DNA from: Psychrobacter proteolyticus
GTDB taxonomy: Bacteria > Pseudomonadota > Gammaproteobacteria > Pseudomonadales > Moraxellaceae
Length of the DNA: 64,000 nucleotides
Assembly (NCBI RefSeq): GCF_003350005.1
Contig: NZ_QLKS01000001.1
Span: 725,946 to 789,945, forward strand
Direction of reading: 5' to 3'
Positions 8,936 through 18,396 of the stretch are shown one piece after another (within the stretch, counting starts at the first letter, position 1; the number at the start of each line of letters is the position of its first letter). Made by a program: the position numbers and the translations under genes. The notes beneath the pieces were generated by a model. The model had not been told where the DNA came from. It searched no databases and worked only from the letters and a program-made list of their open reading frames with translations.

Positions 8936-10966
8936 TTAACGCTCCCCTATCTTTGTAGCTGACGTATCCAAATCTGCAACCGTCGCAAAGCCTGATTTTT
9001 TGGCCGCGATTTGCGCAGGTGTTTTGGTTTTTTTGATACGGTAACGATTGTCTAGCATGCTGAGCAATGCACCGAACGCCATGATAAGCGCACCCAACCA
9101 TATCCAGCGGATAAGCGGTTTGACATAGATACGGAAAGCCCATTCATTGCTATCTGCGGTAATCGGCTCACCAAGTGCTACGTACACATCACGCATCAGA
9201 TTGGCATCAATCGCAGCTTCTGTCATTGGCATCATACTGATAATATAGTTACGCTTTTCAGGATATAACGTGGTCACTTCTTGACCGTCTTTGCTCACCG
9301 ATACTTCGGCTTGGGTGGCGTCAAAGTTACTGCCTTTTACTTCACTAAAACCTTTTACCGTAAAGTCATAGCCTTGCACATTGACACTGTCATTAGGCCC
9401 TAATGCCACATCGCGCTCAATGCTCAACGTACTGGTAAATGCCACACCGATAACTGCAATGATGACACCAATATGAGCGGTCTGTTGACCCCAGTAGCTT
9501 AGACGCAACTGACGTAAGCCATTTAAACGACTTGGTGCATTTTTGGTTTTGTCTTTGAAATCGACAACCATCCATAACAACACCCAAAAGCTCACGGCCA
9601 ATGTGACACCGATATTTAGCATCACTGATGGACTGGTGAAATACGTGATAATAGCGGCCAATACCAAACTGCTCACCGCAATGACCATGCCAGCGCCCAA
9701 TAATGGGCGGCTGTCTTGTTTCCAGCGGATATTAGAGCCCATACCCATCGCCACCAGTAGCAGCCATGTCAACGGCACAAATAGGGCGTTAAAGTATGGA
9801 GGGCCAACAGATACCTGACCTAAGTTAAAGGCATCAGCAATAATAGGATATAGCGTACCAAGTAGTACCACTAAGGTTGAAATGAGAATAATGACGTTGT
9901 TAATCACCAAAAATGATTCACGTGAGATGAGTCGATACTGACTCTCGACCGTCAAACGCCAACCACGTACAGCAAACATCAACAGACCACCGCCGATAAT
10001 CACACCTAAAATGGCTAGAATCACTAACCCACGCGTTGGATCAGCGGCAAACGAATGCACTGAGGTGATGACACCTGAACGTACTAAGAACGTACCAAGC
10101 AAACTCAGCGCAAAAGCAAAAATCGCTAGCATGATTGTCCATGCTTTAAATACGCCGCGTTTTTCGGTGACAGCAAGTGAATGTAGTAGCGCCGTCCCTG
10201 CCAACCATGGCATCAATGAGGCGTTCTCTACTGGATCCCAGAACCACCAACCGCCCCAGCCAAGCTCATAATAAGCCCACCATGAGCCAAGCGCGATACC
10301 AACTGTTAAGAAACCCCAAGCAGCCAATGCCCATGGACGCGACCAACGTGTCCATACCGCATCCAAACGCCCTTCCCACAGTGCTGCCATACAAAACGCA
10401 AATGGCACCACCATACCCACGTAACCCATATAAAGCATCGGCGGGTGAATAATCAAACCAAAATCTTGCAATACAGGGTTTAGATCCGCGCCATCAACAG
10501 GTAGGTTGGGTAATGTGCGATCAAACGGCGATGAGGTAAAGATAAGCATCGCTAGCATCATCATCTGCACGCCTGCCAATATCACTAGCACTCGCGCACG
10601 CATCGACAACGGCAACCCACGACTAAAGTAAGAGACCAGCGCACACCAAGTGGCCATGATGGTCATCCAAAGCAGCAGCGAGCCTTCATGCCCGCCCCAT
10701 GTCGCAGATAGCTTGTAGTACCAAGGCAGCAATGTATTGGAATGCTGAGTGACATAGACGAGGCTAAAGTCGTTATAATAAAAGCCTGCCATCAGCGCAG
10801 CAAATGAGGTAATCATTGCCGCAAATTGCGCCCATGCCAGACTTGGCGCCAAACGCTGCCAAGCGACGTGGTCACGCATGACGCCAATGGTTGGTAGTAC
10901 CACCTGCAAAATCGCCAATATAAAAGCGGCCAGCAAGGCAAAATAACCCAATTCTGTGATTAACAT
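8936..10966 (-). CDS. ccmF: Heme lyase CcmF
   Basis: CcmF is the polytopic inner-membrane synthetase that attaches heme covalently to apocytochrome c. About 14-15 hydrophobic helices are visible, with the WWD signature GWGGWWFWDPVENASLMPWL around residues 233-252 and conserved His near other helices (WGGHEGSLLLW, IIHPPMLYMGY). The 676-residue length is normal. It heads the block ccmF-ccmG-ccmH-ccmI on the minus strand. The ccmABCDE genes that normally precede it are not upstream; the next gene is an unrelated DUF445 protein, so the Ccm system must be split in this genome. Confidence 0.95.
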   Translation of the reverse strand: MLITELGYFALLAAFILAILQVVLPTIGVMRDHVAWQRLAPSLAWAQFAAMITSFAALMAGFYYNDFSLVYVTQHSNTLLPWYYKLSATWGGHEGSLLLWMTIMATWCALVSYFSRGLPLSMRARVLVILAGVQMMMLAMLIFTSSPFDRTLPNLPVDGADLNPVLQDFGLIIHPPMLYMGYVGMVVPFAFCMAALWEGRLDAVWTRWSRPWALAAWGFLTVGIALGSWWAYYELGWGGWWFWDPVENASLMPWLAGTALLHSLAVTEKRGVFKAWTIMLAIFAFALSLLGTFLVRSGVITSVHSFAADPTRGLVILAILGVIIGGGLLMFAVRGWRLTVESQYRLISRESFLVINNVIILISTLVVLLGTLYPIIADAFNLGQVSVGPPYFNALFVPLTWLLLVAMGMGSNIRWKQDSRPLLGAGMVIAVSSLVLAAIITYFTSPSVMLNIGVTLAVSFWVLLWMVVDFKDKTKNAPSRLNGLRQLRLSYWGQQTAHIGVIIAVIGVAFTSTLSIERDVALGPNDSVNVQGYDFTVKGFSEVKGSNFDATQAEVSVSKDGQEVTTLYPEKRNYIISMMPMTEAAIDANLMRDVYVALGEPITADSNEWAFRIYVKPLIRWIWLGALIMAFGALLSMLDNRYRIKKTKTPAQIAAKKSGFATVADLDTSATKIGER

Positions 10967-11247
10967 ACGGTCTAACCTTGTTTACCTTGGATACAATTAA
11001 GGATTCACCGATGGCATTGCTAGCCACTGGCAAACGCTAATAGTCCTTTATGCGGTCATAGTTTACGGTTAAAAACTGAGGTTTCAATTGCTGTAGAAGC
11101 ACATAAAACCCGCTACTATCATTGTGACGTATCAATATGAATGATTGATACAAAATGCTTATCTGTTGTTAATTTTACATTTTTTTAGTTATTCAAAGCT
11201 TATTCAACACAGCCATTCATGACTAATTAAAAACACTTATTGATGCA

Positions 11248-12582
11248 TTATTGCATCGAGGGGAAAAATACTAACACTAAATGCAACCAACCTGCTAGAA
11301 AACCAGTCAAACCGCCCAAAACAATCAATGTCATTTCATCCTCTCGGAAAGCTGGACGTAACAGATTTTGAAACTCATTTGGCGTGAGCGCACGTATTCT
11401 ATCGCGAAACAGCCCAAATATCTTACTGGCTCGGCTCTCATTTAGCTCAGGATCTCGCAGTGGTACCATCGTTGCGACAATAGACTTATCGATAATGGTA
11501 TTTTTGAGTTGTCCATAATCACGGCGTCCCAATCCCACACGTAATGTCGTACTAATCACTGGTGACTCTAGCACCGTATATAGATGTGACTTCATCAAAT
11601 CACGTGTTTGCGCTGAGCGATCACCATACATCATCTCATTCATGATATTTTCTAGAGTGACCAAATCTTTTACCACAATCTCAGCAAAAACCTCAGAAAC
11701 TTCCTCTTGGCGCTTCATAAAGCCGCCTTGCAAACGATACTTTGCGATATGCGGTATGACGGGTTTAATAAATGGAAAGCGACTCTGCACCGTAAACAGC
11801 TTCAAATAAGGTATGAAATGCGGCTCTACTGGATTAAACACCATCCAAATGGCAATCCAATTGGTGAGAAAACCCCAAATTGCGGCAAAGAACGGTACGG
11901 TCCAATGCTGCGGCACCACCAAAAATATAAACATCTGGATAATACCAAATACCAGACCAATCAAAGCACTGATGTGCCAGATAAAATCGATCTCTTTTTG
12001 CCCCACCTTTAGAAACATATTGACCATCAAGCGACGATCGTTTTCCATGGTATTGACAATCATCTTACGCATATCGACCAAGTCTTCGACATGATAAGTC
12101 AAATCTGTCACAAGCGACTGCATAATACTGGGTAGCTCTTTATGGGCTTGCGCATAGACACGGCGCTTTAGGGCGTAAGGTAGATTGCCCCACAATGCTG
12201 GCGAGTGATCCAACATAATCTCATCAATCAATGGCTCAAGATTTTTGTCTACCGTATCAGTGACAAATATCGCCATTTGCTCAGGTTCCATCGCCTTAAA
12301 AAACTCATCAAGCGAACCGAGTTTTGAGAGCGTCTGGTCAACGATAACCCCTGATATCTTGCCCGCTTTGCGCGGAACAATACCTTGCCAACCGATACCT
12401 GGCAGCCCAAAAAATGGGAAGTTAGGAATACGAATACCCCAGAACTTGACCGGATAGAACAGCATCTTGAGCGCCATCCACACATGTACCCAAGTGACGA
12501 ATGCCGTCACTGGTGGGATGGTCAGCATGGCAAAAAACTCTGGGTGTTCAGCTATCGTCTGCCATAATGAATTTACGTCCAT
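11248..12582 (-). CDS. DUF445 family membrane protein
   Basis: This is a 444-residue protein of the DUF445 (YheB/YjiN-like) family with no established biochemical role. The order is an N-terminal hydrophobic helix (TIPPVTAFVTWVHVWMALKMLFYP), an amphipathic region with GIVPRKAGKISGVIVDQTLSKLGSLDEFF, two adjacent membrane helices in the middle (IDFIWHISALIGLVFGIIQMF and the following FFAAIWGFLTNWIAIWMVF), a second soluble repeat with a similar pattern, and a final helix (VLGGLTGFLAGWLHLVLVFF). The N-terminal and post-middle parts look like two copies of the DUF445 motif. It stands alone between ccmF and mrdA, with gaps of 281 and 492 bp. Confidence 0.75.
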   Translation of the reverse strand: MDVNSLWQTIAEHPEFFAMLTIPPVTAFVTWVHVWMALKMLFYPVKFWGIRIPNFPFFGLPGIGWQGIVPRKAGKISGVIVDQTLSKLGSLDEFFKAMEPEQMAIFVTDTVDKNLEPLIDEIMLDHSPALWGNLPYALKRRVYAQAHKELPSIMQSLVTDLTYHVEDLVDMRKMIVNTMENDRRLMVNMFLKVGQKEIDFIWHISALIGLVFGIIQMFIFLVVPQHWTVPFFAAIWGFLTNWIAIWMVFNPVEPHFIPYLKLFTVQSRFPFIKPVIPHIAKYRLQGGFMKRQEEVSEVFAEIVVKDLVTLENIMNEMMYGDRSAQTRDLMKSHLYTVLESPVISTTLRVGLGRRDYGQLKNTIIDKSIVATMVPLRDPELNESRASKIFGLFRDRIRALTPNEFQNLLRPAFREDEMTLIVLGGLTGFLAGWLHLVLVFFPSMQ

Positions 12583-13074
12583 GACTTATCTAGTCCCTGA
12601 CAGGTTGATTGTCGTTGCTAATATTATCGCTACTGATAACGAGACTTTAGCAAAATGAGAACGTTTCAAAAGACGCTCCGCCCATAATAACTACTATAAA
12701 ATAAATCGCCTGATTTTAGCATACTTGCCATTTATTAGCACATATAGACCAGCGGCAAGTTGTGACTAAAGATGATATGGTTCATATCGTCTGCTAACCA
12801 ACAAAACTTAAATATAAGCCAGTTCGTGGTCAGTAGATAATCAAGACAAAATATATGACTGAGTACTGCGCCTGCTCATTTGTTCTGTTATAATTTGTAG
12901 TGCAATAACAAAGACTACCTGCGTATAAATGACTGCATGACGATTTCACACCATACCCTTCTATGTGATTGAAACCATTTGCATTATCTTTTAGACTCAC
13001 CGCACTTTGGTTAACCAACCTGCCCTCTTATTTTTCTTTTATTGACTCACTGACCGTTTGGGCTCTGATCTTCT
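12583..13074. other. Divergent intergenic region between the DUF445 gene and mrdA
   Basis: This 492-bp region should hold promoters for both flanking genes. Apart from the extended -10 listed separately, I see no gene, RNA or repeat. Confidence 0.5.
12886..12894 (+). promoter_or_regulatory. Extended -10 element upstream of mrdA
   Basis: TGTTATAAT matches an extended -10 (TG-n-TATAAT) exactly. It lies about 180 nt before the mrdA start, which would give a fairly long leader. No convincing -35 box is visible. Confidence 0.45.
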
Positions 13075-15075
13075 ATGAATAAACCGATAACTCCCAATAC
13101 CGAACAGGTCAACAGTACCTTTACCAATCGTATTATCATCTTTGGGATTATAATATTGATCGGTTTGGGCGGTTTGATAACACGTTATGGGTATTTGCAA
13201 GTCTACGCTCATGACAAGTACACAACGCAAGCCGATAACAACCGTATCAAACTGATATCTGCGCCGCCTAGTCGGGGGTATATCTATGATCGTAACGGAG
13301 TAATACTGGCAGACAACCAGCCAGTATTTACAGCGATGCTCAGCCCTGATGAAGTCGAAAACCCTGAGCGTACATTACATCTGCTCGCACCTATTTTTGA
13401 TTTAACTGATACAGATATCACTGATATCTTGGCGCGTCTAAGTAAAAATAAAAACGACCCTGTAACCATCAAGATTGATTTAACAGAAGCACAGTTGGCT
13501 CAATTTAGTGAACGTAAGCCATTCTTCCGCGGCGTCTCTATCCAAAGCAAGCTTACGCGCTCTTATCCTTATGATGAGCTGTTTGCTCATGTCATCGGCT
13601 ATGTCGGACGTATCAATGACAAAGAGTCAAAGCGTATTGATAAAGACCGTTACGCTGGTACCGATCTAATTGGTAAGATTGGTATTGAGGACTACTATGA
13701 AGATATTTTGCTTGGGCAACCGGGTTATCAGTCAGTAGAGACAGACGCACATGGTAATATTTTACGTCAACTGGATACCAAGCCGCCGATAGCGGGTAAC
13801 GATATTACATTGAGCTTGGATTATGGTTTGCAAACCATCGCCCAGCAGCAGCTCGATGGGCGCCGTGGTGCAATCGTTGCGATAGATCCAAAAAACGGTG
13901 ACGTCTTGGCATTTGTTAGTAACCCAAGCTACGACCCCAACCCTTTCATATCAGGTATTTCTTTTAAAGATTACGACGATCTGCGTGAAGATCTCGACCA
14001 GCCATTGTATAACCGTGCACTACAAGGTACCTACCCACCTGGCTCTACTATCAAGCCATTTGAAGGTTTGGGCGGTATTCATTATGGTTTACGCGATTGG
14101 AACAGCACCATCTATGATCCTGGTTATTTTAGCTTACCTGGCGACACACATCGATTCCGTGACTGGAAACGTGGCGGTCATGGCACGGTAGATCTAAAAA
14201 AATCTATCGCCATGTCAGTCGATACTTATTATTATAAGCTGGCTTATGAGATGGGCATTCAGCGTCTGCACGATTGGATGGTACGCTTTGGTTTTGGTGA
14301 AGATACTGGTATTGATTTGCCTAATGAAAAATCAGGCATCATGCCGTCGCCAAAATGGAAAAAAGACACTTACGATAAAGACTGGCTACCGGGCGAAACG
14401 ATCTCGGTCAGTATTGGGCAAGGGTATTTCTTGGCAACGCCGCTACAGATTGCCAACGCTACGGCCATGACAGCTAGTAAAGGACACCATATTACCCCGC
14501 ATTTATTAAAAAGCAGTGATGGTGCTGCGGACGTCAAAATCATTACTAAGCCAGATGGTAAAATCGACTATAACGGTAAGCCTTCTGACTGGTTGCGTAT
14601 GCACGATGCGATGGAAAGCGTGGTAGAAAACGGCACGGGACGCGGCATCTATACCCCGCGCTATCGTATCGCTGGTAAAACAGGTACTGCACAGGTGAAG
14701 TCTATCGCTCAAGGCAAACGCTATGACAAGTCGGCAATCGATAAGCGCCACTGGGATCATGCTTGGTTCAATGGTTTTGCCCCAGTAGAAGACCCACAGA
14801 TTGCCCTTGCGGTATTGGTCGAAAATGGCGGCGGTGGTAGTGCTGTTGCCGCGCCTATCGGCCGTGCTCTATTTGACTACTGGGTATTACAACGCAAGAC
14901 AGATCCAGTGCTACCACCTTCTGCTGATGAGCTAAAAGTCATTAAACGCCAAAAGGCTTTCGAAAAAGCGATGCGTGATGCCATTCGTGATAAAGAAGCA
15001 AAAGTATTGGAAGAAAAAGCATTGGAAGAAAAAGAAGCCGCGGAAGCCGAAGCGGCAGCAGCGCCGTCTGAGTAA
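13075..15075 (+). CDS. mrdA: Penicillin-binding protein 2 (elongasome transpeptidase)
   Basis: PBP2 is the class B transpeptidase that cross-links peptidoglycan during side-wall growth with RodA. One N-terminal membrane anchor (about residues 21-40) is followed by the dimerisation domain, then the penicillin-binding domain with the active-site STIK near residue 324, SVD near 381 and KTGTA near 534. The core matches the family; a tail of about 60 residues at the C terminus is dominated by Lys, Glu and Ala (repeated EEKALEEKEAAEAEA-type segments) and is probably a disordered or coiled extension. rodA is not adjacent in this window; rsmD follows 69 nt downstream. Confidence 0.94.
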   Translation: MNKPITPNTEQVNSTFTNRIIIFGIIILIGLGGLITRYGYLQVYAHDKYTTQADNNRIKLISAPPSRGYIYDRNGVILADNQPVFTAMLSPDEVENPERTLHLLAPIFDLTDTDITDILARLSKNKNDPVTIKIDLTEAQLAQFSERKPFFRGVSIQSKLTRSYPYDELFAHVIGYVGRINDKESKRIDKDRYAGTDLIGKIGIEDYYEDILLGQPGYQSVETDAHGNILRQLDTKPPIAGNDITLSLDYGLQTIAQQQLDGRRGAIVAIDPKNGDVLAFVSNPSYDPNPFISGISFKDYDDLREDLDQPLYNRALQGTYPPGSTIKPFEGLGGIHYGLRDWNSTIYDPGYFSLPGDTHRFRDWKRGGHGTVDLKKSIAMSVDTYYYKLAYEMGIQRLHDWMVRFGFGEDTGIDLPNEKSGIMPSPKWKKDTYDKDWLPGETISVSIGQGYFLATPLQIANATAMTASKGHHITPHLLKSSDGAADVKIITKPDGKIDYNGKPSDWLRMHDAMESVVENGTGRGIYTPRYRIAGKTGTAQVKSIAQGKRYDKSAIDKRHWDHAWFNGFAPVEDPQIALAVLVENGGGGSAVAAPIGRALFDYWVLQRKTDPVLPPSADELKVIKRQKAFEKAMRDAIRDKEAKVLEEKALEEKEAAEAEAAAAPSE

Positions 15076-15144
15076 CTAGACGTTTAAGTAATTAATAGTA
15101 TAAAAAGCAAAATCTAGCAAAGAATTGGTAAGCGAGACACGATA

Positions 15145-15831
15145 ATGAAAAAAGCCTCAAATGGACGCGCACTAAAGAATAACCGTAAGGCGAAAAGTGC
15201 GCCAGCGGGTGATGTGCGCATTATCGGTGGTCAGTTTAAGCGCCGTATTGTAAGTTTCATCGATGCAGATGGCCTGCGCCCGACCCCAGATCGCTTGCGG
15301 GAGACTTTATTTAACTGGCTACTCGCTGACATTCATGATGCCCATGTACTCGATAGCTGTGCTGGCAGTGGCGTACTGGGGTTTGAAGCGCTATCTCGCG
15401 GCGCTGCCCACACGACATTTATCGAAATCAATCCAGCACAAAGCAACATGCTACGTCAGAGTGCTGAGCAATTACGTCTTGAAGCTGCTGCTTATCAAAT
15501 CATCACTGGCACTGCTGAGCAAGTACTGCGTCAAGAGCATCTGACTGCGCGGCCCTTTGACATTGTATTTATCGATCCACCTTATGCTCAGGATTTATGG
15601 CAGCCTATTTTGACTACGCTTATTACCAATGCCTTAATCAATATTGAAACACTGATTTATCTAGAGGCTGATAAAGATTTGTCAGCACAGCTTAAGCAAT
15701 TGGAAGCGTCGCTAAATGAGAATTTAGACCCTCAATCAAGCGTTACTCAGCAACCAATTGCTTTTGAATGCTTGAAACAAACCAAAGTCGGACAAGTTGT
15801 TGCTGGACTTTATCGTCTATCATCGTCATAA
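15145..15831 (+). CDS. rsmD: 16S rRNA (guanine(966)-N2)-methyltransferase
   Basis: RsmD methylates G966 of 16S rRNA using S-adenosylmethionine. Visible motifs are the basic N terminus with RIIGGQFKRR, the LRPTPDRLRETLFNWL block, the SAM-binding motif VLDSCAGSGVLGFEALSRGA, and the catalytic DPPYAQ near residue 147. The 228-residue length includes a slightly longer Lys/Arg-rich N terminus and a spacer before the last strand. It follows mrdA in the same direction. Confidence 0.94.
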   Translation: MKKASNGRALKNNRKAKSAPAGDVRIIGGQFKRRIVSFIDADGLRPTPDRLRETLFNWLLADIHDAHVLDSCAGSGVLGFEALSRGAAHTTFIEINPAQSNMLRQSAEQLRLEAAAYQIITGTAEQVLRQEHLTARPFDIVFIDPPYAQDLWQPILTTLITNALINIETLIYLEADKDLSAQLKQLEASLNENLDPQSSVTQQPIAFECLKQTKVGQVVAGLYRLSSS

Positions 15832-15942
15832 TTGTCGGGTTAATGAAAGCCGTTAACATATTTTACAAATGTTTAGAACCGCTAAAAACTGGCCGACGCT
15901 GCAGTTTAATGTATATAAGGCGAAAATAAACCCCAATGCAGC

Positions 15943-15971
15943 TTGCAAGCGTAGGCGCTACTGCTTATAAT
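15943..15971 (+). promoter_or_regulatory. Sigma-70-type promoter for rplM-rpsI
   Basis: TTGCAA at 15943-15948 and a perfect TATAAT at 15966-15971 are separated by 17 bp. Transcription would start near 15978, about 64 nt before rplM. Confidence 0.65.
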
Positions 15972-15985
15972 GTGCAGTCTGTTTT

Positions 15986-16016
15986 TTGAGAGCCCCGTTC
16001 CCAGCTAAACTCTCAA
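15986..16016 (+). promoter_or_regulatory. Hairpin in the rplM 5' leader
   Basis: The 7-bp stem TTGAGAG/CTCTCAA with a 17-nt loop lies within the predicted short leader, 25 nt before the rplM start. In E. coli the rplM-rpsI operon is autoregulated by L13 at its leader; whether this hairpin plays that role is inference. Confidence 0.4.
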
Positions 16017-16041
16017 CGAATTCTAATTTTAAGGTTTTATC

Positions 16042-16470
16042 ATGAAAACACTTAGTGCAAAACCAGCTGAAGTGACCCATGACTGGTATGTCGTAGATGC
16101 TGACGGCAAAACCCTTGGTCGCTTAGCCACTCAAATCGCAACTCGCTTACGTGGCAAGCACAAGCCTTCTTTTACTCCGCACGTTGATACTGGTGACTTT
16201 ATTGTTGTCATCAATGCTGACAAAATCACGGTAACGGGTAAAAAAGCACAAGACAAAAAGTACTATCGTCACAGTGGCTACCCAGGTGGTATTAAAGAAA
16301 CCAACTTCAATAAGTTGCTTGCACATAAGCCTGAAGATGTTCTACACAAAGCAGTTAAGGGTATGCTTCCAAAGGGCCCTCTTGGCTATGCGATGATCAA
16401 GAAGCTGAAACTTTATGCGGGTACTGATCATCCACATACTGCACAGCAACCTAAAGAACTAGACATCTAA
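16042..16470 (+). CDS. rplM: 50S ribosomal protein L13
   Basis: L13 is an early-assembly protein of the large ribosomal subunit. The 142-residue sequence has the family core ([45 protein letters not shown], then [13 protein letters not shown] and [30 protein letters not shown]). AAGG lies about 7 nt before the ATG. rpsI follows after 10 nt, the universal L13-S9 operon. Confidence 0.98.
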   Translation: MKTLSAKPAEVTHDWYVVDADGKTLGRLATQIATRLRGKHKPSFTPHVDTGDFIVVINADKITVTGKKAQDKKYYRHSGYPGGIKETNFNKLLAHKPEDVLHKAVKGMLPKGPLGYAMIKKLKLYAGTDHPHTAQQPKELDI

Positions 16471-16480
16471 GGATATACTT

Positions 16481-16867
16481 ATGGAACGCAATTACGGAAC
16501 TGGTCGCCGCAAGACGTCTACTGCTCGTGTATTTTTATCAAAAGGTACTGGTAGTATCGTTGTTAACGGTAAGCCACTTGACGAATACTTCAGCCGTGAA
16601 ACTTCACGCATGGTTGTACGTCAGCCATTAGAACTACTAGACTCTGCTAACGCATATGACTTATATGTAACTGTTGCAGGCGGTGGTATCAGTGGTCAAG
16701 CTGGCGCAATCCGCCACGGCATCACACGTGCATTAATCGAAGCTGACGAAACTTTAAAGCCTGCCCTAAAAGCAGCTGGTTTTGTTACTCGTGATTCACG
16801 TCAAGTTGAACGTAAGAAACTGGGTCTACGTAAAGCACGTAAACGTCCACAGTTCTCAAAACGTTAA
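16481..16867 (+). CDS. rpsI: 30S ribosomal protein S9
   Basis: S9 is a small-subunit protein whose basic C-terminal tail reaches the P-site tRNA. The 128-residue protein begins [17 protein letters not shown] and ends with the conserved [12 protein letters not shown] tail, whose last Arg contacts tRNA in known structures. It is the second gene of the rplM-rpsI operon, and a terminator follows 83 nt downstream. Confidence 0.98.
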   Translation: MERNYGTGRRKTSTARVFLSKGTGSIVVNGKPLDEYFSRETSRMVVRQPLELLDSANAYDLYVTVAGGGISGQAGAIRHGITRALIEADETLKPALKAAGFVTRDSRQVERKKLGLRKARKRPQFSKR

Positions 16868-16950
16868 TCAAAACTCTCTCTTATCTTTTTGCTGCTGTTG
16901 TCTTTTTCTCAGAGCTTCAGTAGCAAAGTTAAATAAGAGTCTGGTTTTGC

Positions 16951-16989
16951 AAAACCTTATAAGCTGGTCACAGCTTATAAGGTTTTTTT
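16951..16989 (+). terminator. Intrinsic terminator after rpsI
   Basis: A 16-bp stem (AAAACCTTATAAGCTG with its complement) and a GTCA loop are followed by seven T. Confidence 0.92.
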
Positions 16990-17199
16990 ATGCCTACTGA
17001 TAGCGTGTTGATTATCTGATTGTCTTCATTAAGCTAGCTTTGTTTTACAGCAGTAACTAACATGAGCACCTCGTTTCGACACTGCAAAGTAGAGCGTCTG
17101 TAGAAATTCTAACTTGCAAAGCGTTTAACGCTACCCCATCATATCAGTAACTTTTTATTATTAGCCATGATGCCTCAAACCGTGCCGCAGAAGGATACT

Positions 17200-18288
17200 A
17201 TGAAAGCGCCAGAACAATTCGACCCTAGCAAGCCATCTGCCAATAGCAGCGTGCCGCCTAGCACGAAACAGTCGGCTAAGTCGCCTGCGATACCGGCTGG
17301 CACACCGACGATTACCCAAAATCATAAGCGTACAACGCAAGCAGATAACAAGCCATTTCAGTGGCAGTTCTTATCACCAAAGAATTGGGGCATTTGGTTA
17401 TTGTTTTTAATAATGCTACCGATGATATATCTGCCGTTACGTTGGCAGTTTTGGCTAGGTCGTAAGCTAGGCATATTGATTTATAAAGCCGCAGGCTCAC
17501 GTAGACGCGATACGCTAATCAATCTGAAGTTGGCATTTCCAGAGAAGCCTGAAGCTGAACGTGAATTGATGGCCAAGCAAGTATTTGTCAATCAAGGCAT
17601 TGGTGTGTTTGAAACGTTATGCGCTTGGTTCCGGCCCAATATATTTACTAGAACTGTATCCATCTCAGGGTTACAGCATATTGTTAATGCGCAAAATGAG
17701 CAGCGGCCCGTTATCCTGCTCGGTGCGCATTATACGATGCTAGATTTGGGAGGCCTATTATGTGCGCAGTTTTTCCCTGTAGATTGTATGTATCGTACGC
17801 AAAACAATCCTTTATTAGACTGGTTTATTTATAATGGTCGTACCAATATCTTTGGCAAGCAAATCTCTAGTCGTGATATGCGAAGCTTAGTTACCTCTAT
17901 CAAAGCAGGACACGTCATCTGGTACTCTCCTGATCAAGACTATGGTCTCAAGCAAGGGGTCATGGCGCCGTTCTTCGGTGTACCTGCTGCGACTATTACT
18001 GCATCGCGTCGCATGGCGAAATTGGGTAGCAAAGCACAGCCGCCAGCTGTCATGGCACTGCATACTTATCGGCAGACACCTGACAATTTGCCGCGTGGTA
18101 AACGCCCACATTATCATTTGACGATTACGCCAGAATTAGACAACTACCCAAGTAAAGATGAAGTCGCTGATGCTACTCGGGTCAATGAAGTCTTAGAAGG
18201 ACTCATTCGTATTGATCCTACCCAGTGGATGTGGTTCCATCGCCGCTTTAAACATGGGCCAAACGGTCGTACCGATATCTATAAGTAA
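17200..18288 (+). CDS. LpxL/HtrB-like lipid A acyltransferase
   Basis: This is a lysophospholipid acyltransferase-family enzyme that probably adds a secondary acyl chain to lipid A at the inner membrane. After a Pro/Ser/Thr/Lys-rich N-terminal stretch of about 50 residues, a hydrophobic anchor (WGIWLLFLIMLPMIYLPL) precedes the catalytic domain with the H-X4-D motif HYTMLD near residue 176, and later YSPDQDYG and APFFGVPAATITASRRMAK. ATG 17200 is chosen because AAGGA lies just upstream; ATG 17167 would add 11 residues without a ribosome site. LpxL versus LpxM-type specificity cannot be settled by eye. It is a single gene, with trpS 108 nt downstream. Confidence 0.85.
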   Translation: MKAPEQFDPSKPSANSSVPPSTKQSAKSPAIPAGTPTITQNHKRTTQADNKPFQWQFLSPKNWGIWLLFLIMLPMIYLPLRWQFWLGRKLGILIYKAAGSRRRDTLINLKLAFPEKPEAERELMAKQVFVNQGIGVFETLCAWFRPNIFTRTVSISGLQHIVNAQNEQRPVILLGAHYTMLDLGGLLCAQFFPVDCMYRTQNNPLLDWFIYNGRTNIFGKQISSRDMRSLVTSIKAGHVIWYSPDQDYGLKQGVMAPFFGVPAATITASRRMAKLGSKAQPPAVMALHTYRQTPDNLPRGKRPHYHLTITPELDNYPSKDEVADATRVNEVLEGLIRIDPTQWMWFHRRFKHGPNGRTDIYK

Positions 18289-18396
18289 GCCTTTATTCCC
18301 AAAAATACTGGTGAAGTTTGCTATACTTTGCGGCTAATATTTTGCATTTTAGCTATGCACTGATAATAATTTGATAACCAAAATAACGGATTTTCC

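Noticed and set aside
9543..10452. Several plus-strand frames opposite ccmF
   Set aside because: They are antisense shadows of a clearly coding membrane protein gene and share no family features.
11707..12658. Plus-strand frames opposite the DUF445 gene
   Set aside because: They overlap one another and are antisense to a coherent membrane protein.
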